Source: Stenotrophomonas africana
Lineage (GTDB): Bacteria; Pseudomonadota; Gammaproteobacteria; Xanthomonadales; Xanthomonadaceae
DNA: 64,000 bases
NCBI RefSeq assembly: GCF_013004645.1
Contig: NZ_JABEME010000001.1
Location: forward strand, 62,001-126,000
Direction: 5' to 3'
Position numbers and translations under genes: made by a program. The notes beneath the pieces are model-generated. The model did no database searches and was not told the DNA's origin. It worked only from the letters and a program-made list of their open reading frames with translations. This document shows, piece after piece, positions 47,693 through 55,069 of this stretch (positions are counted from its first letter, which is position 1; each line of letters starts with the position of its first letter).

Positions 47693-48058
47693 TTACGCCT
47701 TGGTGGCGTTGCCGGGCGAAAGCCGGACCTCGGCGGTCGTCTGGCCGCTGGAGCCGGCGGCCCAGGCGAACGCTGCGCCGGTGATGTCGCCGGCCACGAC
47801 AGTCGCGGAACTACCATCGACTGCCTTGGCGCTTGCGCTCCACACGAGCTTTTCACCCTGCTCGAAGACCGCCGTCGGCACCTTCGGCAGCGTGAACACG
47901 CCGCCCAGCGCTACGCTGCCCGTCGCGCCGGCGGCGATGTTGACCAGGGCAACCCCCAGCTGATGACCGACGACAACCGCCTGACCCGATGCAACCTGCT
48001 GTTCGGTGGTGTTAGTCCAGGGGATCACGTCCCCATCGGATACGAAGTTCTGTGCCAT
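47693..48058 (-). CDS. DUF2190-like capsid decoration protein
   Basis: A 121-residue protein (MAQNFVSDGDVIPWTNTTEQ, GQAVVVGHQLGVALVNIAAG) matching small capsid proteins of the DUF2190 family. It directly follows the capsid gene and is beta-rich. Confidence 0.82.
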   Translation of the reverse strand: MAQNFVSDGDVIPWTNTTEQQVASGQAVVVGHQLGVALVNIAAGATGSVALGGVFTLPKVPTAVFEQGEKLVWSASAKAVDGSSATVVAGDITGAAFAWAAGSSGQTTAEVRLSPGNATKA

Positions 48059-48080
48059 GTCTCAGTGCTCCAGTTGGGGA

Positions 48081-50063
48081 TCAGCCGCAGCGCTGCACGC
48101 CGCGATAGTCGAGGGCGGCAATGCCGAAATCGAGGCGGGCCTTCCAGCGCACACCGTCGACGGTGAAGCCTTCCTCGTAGTCCAGGAAGGGTTCGGTGAT
48201 CCCATCAAGGAATGCGACCTCGATGGCCGGACAGTCGTTCGGATCGGCGAACAGGTACCACTTGTCGTCCTTGATGCGCGCGGTGTCGACGATGTCGCGG
48301 AAGAGACCCTGCACCGCGTTCGGGCGCTGCAGCTTTCCTTCAGCGTCCGGGTCGTACTCGGCCTTGTTGGTGACACGCGCGGCACTGCCGTATTTGGTCG
48401 GACCGAGCCAGAGTGCCGGCGACAGATCCAGCACATCATTCCCGCCGACGTCCTTCTGCTGGGCCAGCTGGACGCGCATCGCGTCGACCGAGGTGACGCT
48501 CGGCACTGCTGCCGCCAGGATGTTGCCGTGGTCGGCGTGGAACAGCGCCTTGTTGGAATCCAGCTTCGGATTGCTGGCGAGGAACGCATACGCGTCGGCC
48601 TCAATGGTCCGCTTTGCGGCACGACCGAAGGCGGTCGCCAAGCCGAGGAACGCGCCCAGGTCGTCGTTGATGATCGCCTGACGCGTCAGGTTGATGGTGT
48701 TGCCCTTGGTGCCAGCGGTGATGGTTGCCTTCTCGCCGTCCGGGATCTTCTTGTTCTTGAACTCGCCAGCCTCGGTCAGCTTGTCCAGGTTGCCAATGCT
48801 GCCCACGCGGTAGCGCGAATGCTCGCGGAAGTCACTGACGGTGCCGGTGACGCACCAGCGGGACCAGGTGTCCGGCGCAACGGCGTAGGCCGCCTGCAGC
48901 GCCTTGTGCATCGTGCTTTCGAGCAGCACCGGGAAGTCACTGCCGCTCTGCGTGAACGCGCGGCCGACCAGCTCCAGCTTCGCCATGCCATCGGTGCGTA
49001 CGCCGCAGCGCTCCAGGCTACGACGGGCCAGGTCCATCAGGGTCAGGCCGCGCACTGGATTGTCACCGGTGAGCGCGAAGATCCGCTTGGTTGCGGGATC
49101 GATCACCTGGGCTCGGTGCAGCAGCGCATGCGTCACAGCGGAGCGCTGCAGATCCTGCTCGTCCTCGGTGACGCTGATGCGGTTGATGTTGCCGCCAGCA
49201 GCGGCGTCGCGCTGCTCCAGCGTGGTCAAGATCAGGCCACGCACGTGGTCGACCGAGTGACCAGCGCGAATCCAGCCAGCTGCATGCTCGGTCTGGCCGT
49301 GGCGGGTTGCCAGCTCCACGATGTCGGCTGCGCGCGTGTCACCTTCCGGAGCCTGAGCTGCGGCCGGCGCTGCCGGAGCCGGGGTATTGTTGATGGGTTC
49401 CTGCTGGACCGCCGATTCGGCGGCGCGGGCGGCGGGCTGAGGCATGGTGTGCTCCTGCGACGATGCGCTACGGGTGAATACACAGGGGGTCCCCTGTGCG
49501 GGTTGATTGCTGCGGGTACCTGCTGCCGGGTCGGCCGGCACAGTGACGAAGCTGATCTCGCTCGGCGTCCACTCGACCGCGCGGTAGATCGGCAAATCGC
49601 CGGGGTTGACGGCGCGCTCGATCTCATAGCGCTGCACGGTGTAGCCAACCGAGATATTGCGAATGATTCCGGCACCGATATCGGCGACTACGCCGGCCAG
49701 CTCCTCGCGACCGGAGAGACGGATAAGGGCGTGGCCTTCACCATTGGAGAGCCAGGCGCGATCAACCACTCCCATCTGTGAGCCGATACCCCAGGTGTTA
49801 TGGCTGTCCAGGACCGGCGCAGCGCCAGACGACAGACGCTCCATGTTGCAGGCAGCCTCATCAACGACCAGCTCCTCCCAGTAGTACGTGTCATTCCACC
49901 AGTCGTAGCGGCGCACCCGGGTACCGGCGGTCCACTGGAGTTCGATCGTGCGTGCCTCGCTATCGAAGCTGGTCGGCTGCAGCTCGGCCTCACGCAACTG
50001 CGGGGGCATGAGACGTGTCGTACCGTCCTGCGTCGGAGCCTGGATTGGCTGGGGCATGGTCAT
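48081..50063 (-). CDS. prohead protease fused to major capsid protein
   Basis: A 660-residue fusion. Residues 25-190 are a U35-like prohead protease (His88 in DSHNTWG, Ser138 in NISVGY). A Pro/Ala-rich linker (205-240) leads to the HK97-fold capsid part (about 250-660). The protease cuts itself and the scaffold during maturation. An internal in-frame ATG at 49445 with AGGAG would give the capsid part alone, a nested arrangement like lambda C/Nu3. Confidence 0.88.
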   Translation of the reverse strand: MTMPQPIQAPTQDGTTRLMPPQLREAELQPTSFDSEARTIELQWTAGTRVRRYDWWNDTYYWEELVVDEAACNMERLSSGAAPVLDSHNTWGIGSQMGVVDRAWLSNGEGHALIRLSGREELAGVVADIGAGIIRNISVGYTVQRYEIERAVNPGDLPIYRAVEWTPSEISFVTVPADPAAGTRSNQPAQGTPCVFTRSASSQEHTMPQPAARAAESAVQQEPINNTPAPAAPAAAQAPEGDTRAADIVELATRHGQTEHAAGWIRAGHSVDHVRGLILTTLEQRDAAAGGNINRISVTEDEQDLQRSAVTHALLHRAQVIDPATKRIFALTGDNPVRGLTLMDLARRSLERCGVRTDGMAKLELVGRAFTQSGSDFPVLLESTMHKALQAAYAVAPDTWSRWCVTGTVSDFREHSRYRVGSIGNLDKLTEAGEFKNKKIPDGEKATITAGTKGNTINLTRQAIINDDLGAFLGLATAFGRAAKRTIEADAYAFLASNPKLDSNKALFHADHGNILAAAVPSVTSVDAMRVQLAQQKDVGGNDVLDLSPALWLGPTKYGSAARVTNKAEYDPDAEGKLQRPNAVQGLFRDIVDTARIKDDKWYLFADPNDCPAIEVAFLDGITEPFLDYEEGFTVDGVRWKARLDFGIAALDYRGVQRCG

Positions 50064-51550
50064 TCCTCGTTGGTTGTTGAGGCGTCGACCAGGCCGGTCC
50101 GGGCGCCACTGGATTGAAGGAAAGTCATCAGACCGAGGGCGCCGGTCTCTTTCATCCGCTTGAAGTCCTTGCCCATCTCGACGTAGACCGCATCCGGGTC
50201 GTAGCCACGCCGACGCAGCGCTTCACTGGGCGAGTTGAGACCGGCGCCCATCGCTGCGATTTCCGATTCGATGTCCTGCTTGGGGTTGACGTAGTCCCAG
50301 CGCGGCGTGCTCCAGTCGGCAGTGCTTCCCGTGGAACGCACCCCACCGCCGAGCGCAGCTGCTTCGTCAAACCAGCGCCAGATCGGCTTACACATCTGCG
50401 GGACTAGCACCAGCCACTGCATCTGCTCGCAATCACGACGGAACTCCATCTGCCGGATGCGGGCACTAGAGAAGTTCACCTCACGCATATCACCGGTGGC
50501 CGACTCGTACGGGACACCGATGCCAGCAGTAATGATGTGCGCGTTAAACTTGCAATACTCGACGTAGCCCCCTGCCGGCTTTGGCTCGACAGTCTGGAAG
50601 GCTGTGGCACCAGTGATGTGGGTGACGCCACCGCTGGGCAGTGGCCCAAGGTCGGTGACCTGGTTGCGATCTGAGCCGAGCTGCGAAGGGCCGTCATCGT
50701 CCGCGTTGGACATCGAGTCGATGTCGCCACTGACGATCACACCAAGCCGCGCTTCCAGGTTCTTCCGCGCCAGCTCGGCGTCTTCGTACAGCATCAGGTC
50801 GCGCACTCGCGCGATCACCGGGGCGAAGCGCGTAATGCCGCGTCCCTGCCCGGGGCGGACGGGGTTGTACAGGTGGATGATGTCGGATGCCGGCACCAAC
50901 GAACTGCTCAAGCGTACGGAGCCACGCACAGCCTCACCGGGATGCGCTCCGAATAACCAGTAGCCGCGAATCCGACCGATCGCGTCGTACTCAATGCCGT
51001 TGATGATCTGACCACCGCCCGACGCAGACCCGTTCTTGTTCCCGTCCAGCCAGTCGATCTCCAGTACCTGAAGCTGCAGCGGGACTGCGAGACCGTCCGA
51101 CTGATGCCTGGTGCGGCGGCGAATCATGACCTCACCGTCCTGCTCCATCGCGCGATACGCGGTAGCCATCAGGCCGTAGATGTCCGACTTTCCATCAGCA
51201 TCCGCCACATCGGCCCAGCGACCCCACAGGACGTCCAGCGCGGAAGCGTTTGGGCCTTCGGCCTTGGGAGTAATGCCGGTCCCGATCGTTGCGCTCACCA
51301 GCACCTGGAGGGACCGCGCGCAGTACGGAACGTTCTGCACCAGCGCCCGAGCTCGATTGCGCAGCTCGCGGGCGTCTGCCAGGTGATCGGTGTTCGCGCT
51401 GGCCCCCGCCCTACGAACACGCCAACCGTCAGTGCGCGAAGCGCCCTCGTAGGCACGTACCGCATCCAGCGTTGCCCTGGCGCGGTGACGCTTCAGGGCT
51501 GCCTGCGGAGAAATGGCGCCGATGACCCTGTCCAGCAGCGAGGCCGCCAT
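50060..51550 (-). CDS. portal protein, lambda gpB-like
   Basis: A 496-residue portal: ANTDHLADARELRNRARALV, QNVPYCARSLQVLVSATIGTG (split quotation of one segment), later DIIHLYNPVRPGQGRGITRF and VNFSSARIRQMEFRRDC. It forms the dodecameric DNA gate and joins to terminase and gpW-like protein. The start is two bases from the preceding gene. Confidence 0.92.
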   Translation of the reverse strand: MAASLLDRVIGAISPQAALKRHRARATLDAVRAYEGASRTDGWRVRRAGASANTDHLADARELRNRARALVQNVPYCARSLQVLVSATIGTGITPKAEGPNASALDVLWGRWADVADADGKSDIYGLMATAYRAMEQDGEVMIRRRTRHQSDGLAVPLQLQVLEIDWLDGNKNGSASGGGQIINGIEYDAIGRIRGYWLFGAHPGEAVRGSVRLSSSLVPASDIIHLYNPVRPGQGRGITRFAPVIARVRDLMLYEDAELARKNLEARLGVIVSGDIDSMSNADDDGPSQLGSDRNQVTDLGPLPSGGVTHITGATAFQTVEPKPAGGYVEYCKFNAHIITAGIGVPYESATGDMREVNFSSARIRQMEFRRDCEQMQWLVLVPQMCKPIWRWFDEAAALGGGVRSTGSTADWSTPRWDYVNPKQDIESEIAAMGAGLNSPSEALRRRGYDPDAVYVEMGKDFKRMKETGALGLMTFLQSSGARTGLVDASTTNEE

Positions 51551-51551
51551 G

Positions 51552-51767
51552 TCAGAAGCCCCTCAGCGTCGTGAAGCGGTAGCGGCGTGTGGCCGACTTC
51601 CGTCGGCCAGCCGTCGTGGCGGCAACCTCAGCTTCCATGCGGTCCAAAGCCGTCAACATGGCTTCGACGGACTGATACGTGATCTGACGATCACCATGCC
51701 GAACGGACAACTGGCCGCTGGCGATGGCGGCCTTCAGCCTCTGCACATCGTCTGTGGTCCAGCTCAT
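51552..51767 (-). CDS. gpW-like head-tail joining protein
   Basis: A 71-residue protein (MSWTTDDVQRLKAAIASGQL, HGDRQITYQSVEAMLTALDR) matching phage lambda gpW, which seals the portal. It directly precedes the portal gene. Confidence 0.85.
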   Translation of the reverse strand: MSWTTDDVQRLKAAIASGQLSVRHGDRQITYQSVEAMLTALDRMEAEVAATTAGRRKSATRRYRFTTLRGF

Positions 51768-51811
51768 CAGTGAGGCATCCGCGAGATCATGGATGCAAGT
51801 TTCCTGATCAA

Positions 51812-51843
51812 GTGCGGGTGAGTCTCGGGGAACTCACCCGCAC
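51812..51843 (-). terminator. hairpin after the Mor-like gene
   Basis: GTGCGGGTGAGT-(8 bases)-ACTCACCCGCAC, a 12-bp perfect stem, four bases beyond the Mor-like gene stop and before gpW. Confidence 0.7.
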
Positions 51844-51846
51844 CCC

Positions 51847-52167
51847 CTACTCATTGGCGCAAGGCTCATCAAGCAAGCGGTACAGCGTCCGTCTGTCAAT
51901 CCTGAACCTCCTGCACAGCGACCGTACAGACTCCTGTTCCTGCATCCCTTTTCGGATCTCATCCACAGGGTAGGCACTGATTTGCATGCTGGCGGGGATG
52001 TACAGATCCTGTGCTGGGTACTCTTCGACAAGGTAGGCCACAACTGCCTCCACAACGCTGCGTATATCGTCGCTATCACATCGCAGGCGCAGCGCGGCGC
52101 CGACCGCGAGCTCCTCCGTCAGCTCACTGATTCGTACTTTGTTTCGGACTGTGTTCCTGCTCACCAC
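51847..52167 (-). CDS. Mor-like transcription regulator inside the head operon
   Basis: A 106-residue protein. DLYIPASMQISAYPVDEIRK followed by SVRSLCRRFRIDRRTLYRLL is the Mor/C family dimer-plus-HTH pattern; Mor activates Mu middle genes. It overlaps terL by 7 bases and has a hairpin after it, so it may control late genes. Confidence 0.72.
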   Translation of the reverse strand: MVSRNTVRNKVRISELTEELAVGAALRLRCDSDDIRSVVEAVVAYLVEEYPAQDLYIPASMQISAYPVDEIRKGMQEQESVRSLCRRFRIDRRTLYRLLDEPCANE

Positions 52168-54086
52168 TGCCTCCCCGTGCTGCGAGGCTGCGCGGGACGT
52201 TGCCGGCGAGGCACACTCGATGTTTCACGGGAATCAGTGGACGTGTCGGCCTCCGACGCAGCACCTTGCGTTTCGCGTGAAACGTTCACGCTTGGCGGCG
52301 CAGCCAGCCTTTGTTCCAAAAGGTCCCAATCGGAACGCGTGAAGCGGTTGATGCGGACCTCTGGGTGATGGGTCGCCGCGTAGGCATACACCCATGTGTC
52401 CAACGGCTCGTTTCGGGTCACCTTCTTCTCAAAGCGATTCTTGACAGGGTTGTAGACCTCCGACACCAGGCCTGGGAAGAACTCATCCGGCAGCTGGTCA
52501 CTGAGGTGGACCATGCGATTCTCGGGCTTACGCTCGGCGTCAGCCGACAGACGGCTGTAGAGGTAGTGCTTGGCTGCAACGGTACCCACGTGGTTGATGG
52601 TGATGCCGCGCTTGTCAGTCTTGCCCTTCCAGGTGACGTCAGCCAGCTTGCCCTTGGACAGCACGGGAGCATTGTTGGGTACAGCACCAAAGATGCACAT
52701 TGGTCGGGTGATGCGCCGCTGACGGACGTAGTTTTTGACGGCCTCGGTGCGGTGGCCACCAGCGTCGATGGCCACTGCCATCGGCCGGAGCAGCGCGCCA
52801 TCTTCGCGCTCGATTGCGCGGTTGAGCAAATCGGTCAGGGCTACCCAAACCGCTTCCTCGGCCGGATCGCCCTGCAGCTCCACATAGTCCAGCGTCCATG
52901 CGGTCATACCCCGTCCCCAGCCGACGACATGAACAGCAAGACGGTTGTCCTGCGTATCCACACCTACGGTGATAGCCAGCACACCTTGCGGAGCCGAACG
53001 CAGCGCATAGGGCTCGGCACGATCTTTGATGACGTTGTGCTTCACTGCCCGCATTGCCGGGTCTTCCCACGTCTCGGCCAGGCGATCATTGACGAAGGTC
53101 TTTAGGGAAGCGGGATCGCCCTGCGCCTCCAGCCATTCCTTCACCAGGTCCAACCAGCGCGGCCCCAGGCCGAACTGGTAGTAGAGGCAGTTGATGGTGT
53201 AGCCGCGAATGGGCGAGTCAGGGTTGGCCGCGACCCAGCGCCCGTTGGCGATCATCTCGGTCTTGAAGTGTTCCTCGATGGCGACACCGCACTCGCAACA
53301 GGCGTACCACGCGTGGGTCTTATCGGGCGACCACACCAGGCCACTCCACTGCAGCGCCTGGTAATGGCCGCAGTGGGGGCACGGCACGTGATAGCGGCGC
53401 TGGTCGCTCTTGTCGTACAGCTTCGTGATCCGGCTGAGTCCGGCGATGCCAGGCGTGCTGATGTACTGGCGCTTGTAGGTGGTCGGGAAGGACGACGTGC
53501 GGCCGTCCAGCATCTTCACCGGATCGTCGCCGGTGGAGAGCTGCTGCGGCGCCTCATCGATCTCATCCACCTGCAGGTACTTCACCGTCGAGGACTTCAG
53601 GCGCTGCGGGCTACCCATGTGCTCCACGAACAGCTGGCCGCCAGCGAAGTCCTTGAACGTGCGCTGGTTCGCGCTGTCGCGGCTGGCGGTGCTGGTCAGC
53701 GCCTTCTTGACTGCTGCGCAGACCTCGATCATCGGGTTCAGCTTCTGGGCGATCCACTTGTTCATGGACACCTCACCCGGCAGCGCATACATCATCGGGC
53801 CCGGCGCATAGTCCATCCAGTAGGCCATGGAATTGGTCGCCAGCTGGCTCTTGCCGAACTGGATCGGGAACATGCAGACCTGGTCATGCACCGGGCTACG
53901 GGCGGACATGTTGTCCATCGGCTCACGCAGTGGCGGGTTGCGGTCCGTCACCCAGCGCCCGGGCTTGCTGCCGCTCTTGGTGGACAGGCGCATGTGTTCG
54001 TCGCACCACTGCGAAACGCTCATGGGCCGCCGCGGCTGCAGCGAGCGCGCCAGCACCGACGCCAGGCAGCTCTGTGCCTCCATCAT
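52161..54086 (-). CDS. terL: terminase large subunit, gpA-like
   Basis: A 641-residue GpA-family terminase. N-terminal ATPase: the Walker A-like QFGKSQ region (residues about 75-85, FPIQFGKSQLATN), Walker B LQVDEIDEA, and the cysteine pairs HVPCPHCGHYQAL and CCECGVAIEEHF. The C-terminal nuclease has Asp residues in ITVGVDTQDNR and VAIDAGGHRTE. It packages DNA with the small subunit. It overlaps terS by four bases. Confidence 0.95.
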   Translation of the reverse strand: MMEAQSCLASVLARSLQPRRPMSVSQWCDEHMRLSTKSGSKPGRWVTDRNPPLREPMDNMSARSPVHDQVCMFPIQFGKSQLATNSMAYWMDYAPGPMMYALPGEVSMNKWIAQKLNPMIEVCAAVKKALTSTASRDSANQRTFKDFAGGQLFVEHMGSPQRLKSSTVKYLQVDEIDEAPQQLSTGDDPVKMLDGRTSSFPTTYKRQYISTPGIAGLSRITKLYDKSDQRRYHVPCPHCGHYQALQWSGLVWSPDKTHAWYACCECGVAIEEHFKTEMIANGRWVAANPDSPIRGYTINCLYYQFGLGPRWLDLVKEWLEAQGDPASLKTFVNDRLAETWEDPAMRAVKHNVIKDRAEPYALRSAPQGVLAITVGVDTQDNRLAVHVVGWGRGMTAWTLDYVELQGDPAEEAVWVALTDLLNRAIEREDGALLRPMAVAIDAGGHRTEAVKNYVRQRRITRPMCIFGAVPNNAPVLSKGKLADVTWKGKTDKRGITINHVGTVAAKHYLYSRLSADAERKPENRMVHLSDQLPDEFFPGLVSEVYNPVKNRFEKKVTRNEPLDTWVYAYAATHHPEVRINRFTRSDWDLLEQRLAAPPSVNVSRETQGAASEADTSTDSRETSSVPRRQRPAQPRSTGRQW

Positions 54087-54727
54087 TCCGCAGCCTCCGC
54101 TGCCTTGGCCGCCAACGTGCGGAAGCCCTGGCTGAGTTCTTCCAGGGCGTGGCTCACCTCATCCCAGACCAGCCGCCGGCAACCGGCCTCATCCAGCGTT
54201 GCGGCGAGCTGCGGCGCCAGCGTGTCGGCCAGGCGCTCCATCGCACCCCGGAACGTCGTTGCATGCTCAGCGAGGAATGCCTCCACGTCCGCACGCGGCA
54301 GCAGTAGCCCTAGCTCCTTCTGCAGCGCGATGTGGGCCATGTGCGCGTCGGTCTCTGCCTTGTCGGCCAGCGCCTTGGCCTTGCGCGCGGAGTCTGGGGT
54401 CTGGGGCCGACCTACCCGTGAAGGCTTGGCATCGTCGTCGTCGCCATCCTCTTCGTCGTCATCGACGTCGGCGTCTACAGCATCGCCCCCCTCCCCGCTC
54501 CCCACCAGCGCGCTACCGCGCTCATCTGCGTGGCGCTGGGCGACACCGGCATAGACCGGGTCTGCGGTGCGAGCGTAGAGCTCCAGGGAGGCGGCCTTCA
54601 GGAATCCCTTGCCGCCCTCACCGACCACCACCCTGCCCTTCTTCCTCAGTTCTACCACGTAGGACGGCTTACAGCCGATCAGCGAGGCCAGCTCTTTGCC
54701 AGTGATCGTCACGTCTTCCTCAGCCAT
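54083..54727 (-). CDS. terS: terminase small subunit, Nu1-like
   Basis: A 214-residue protein. The N-terminal winged HTH (ITGKELASLIGCKPSYVVELRKKGRVV, quoted across one segment) recognises the packaging site; a middle acidic stretch (DADVDDDEEDGDDDD) and a C-terminal helical part that would bind TerL follow. First gene of the packaging/head operon. Confidence 0.9.
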   Translation of the reverse strand: MAEEDVTITGKELASLIGCKPSYVVELRKKGRVVVGEGGKGFLKAASLELYARTADPVYAGVAQRHADERGSALVGSGEGGDAVDADVDDDEEDGDDDDAKPSRVGRPQTPDSARKAKALADKAETDAHMAHIALQKELGLLLPRADVEAFLAEHATTFRGAMERLADTLAPQLAATLDEAGCRRLVWDEVSHALEELSQGFRTLAAKAAEAAE

Positions 54728-55064
54728 TGATTCCCCCTACTCCATTTCCTTCGAAGATCGTTAAAGCGGAAAAACGCGCGCGCGTGAGCATGTGCGGGCT
54801 GTGCGGTGGCGTGTGCGGGATGCGATAGCCGCCGAATCGACGTGGCACAAGGCGTGTGCTGTGTGTGCGGGATGTGCGGTCACCCACATACGCACGCGAG
54901 ACGCATTGCGGTTTTGCAGCGCGATACCCGTTCGCACCCGCGCCCGCCCATGTAGGCCGATGCCCGCACGTCCCGCACACTCCTACTGCCGCAAGCGATT
55001 CACGGCAATTCAATGCCCGCACATCTGCCCGCACGTCCCGCACTCCCCGCACGTCAATGGGCAT
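54720..55064 (-). CDS. small protein encoded across a repeat cluster
   Basis: From the ATG at 55064 a 114-residue product (MPIDVRGVRDVRADVRALNC). The repeats VRDVRADVR and CGTCGHR reflect the GTGCGG DNA repeats beneath it. It overlaps terS by 8 bases and follows the primase by five. The frame is open but may be only a by-product of the repeats. Confidence 0.4.
   Translation of the reverse strand: MPIDVRGVRDVRADVRALNCRESLAAVGVCGTCGHRPTWAGAGANGYRAAKPQCVSRAYVGDRTSRTHSTRLVPRRFGGYRIPHTPPHSPHMLTRARFSALTIFEGNGVGGING
54792..55052. repeat. GTGCGG repeat cluster with orientation switch
   Basis: GTGCGG occurs at 54792, 54801, 54813, 54865 and 54874 on the plus strand, and its complement CCGCAC at 54964, 54973, 55017, 55029, 55038 and 55047. 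Many copies are spaced 9 or 12 bases apart. Being between terS and the primase/helicase, it could be the TerS-binding packaging site or replication iterons. Confidence 0.65.
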
Positions 55065-55069
55065 AGTGA

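Noticed and set aside
48006..49781. 591-codon plus-strand frame opposite the capsid gene
   Set aside because: It is antisense to the protease-capsid fusion, is made of repeated Gln/Val/Arg/Gly codons typical of a GC-rich shadow frame, and has no domain or ribosome binding site.
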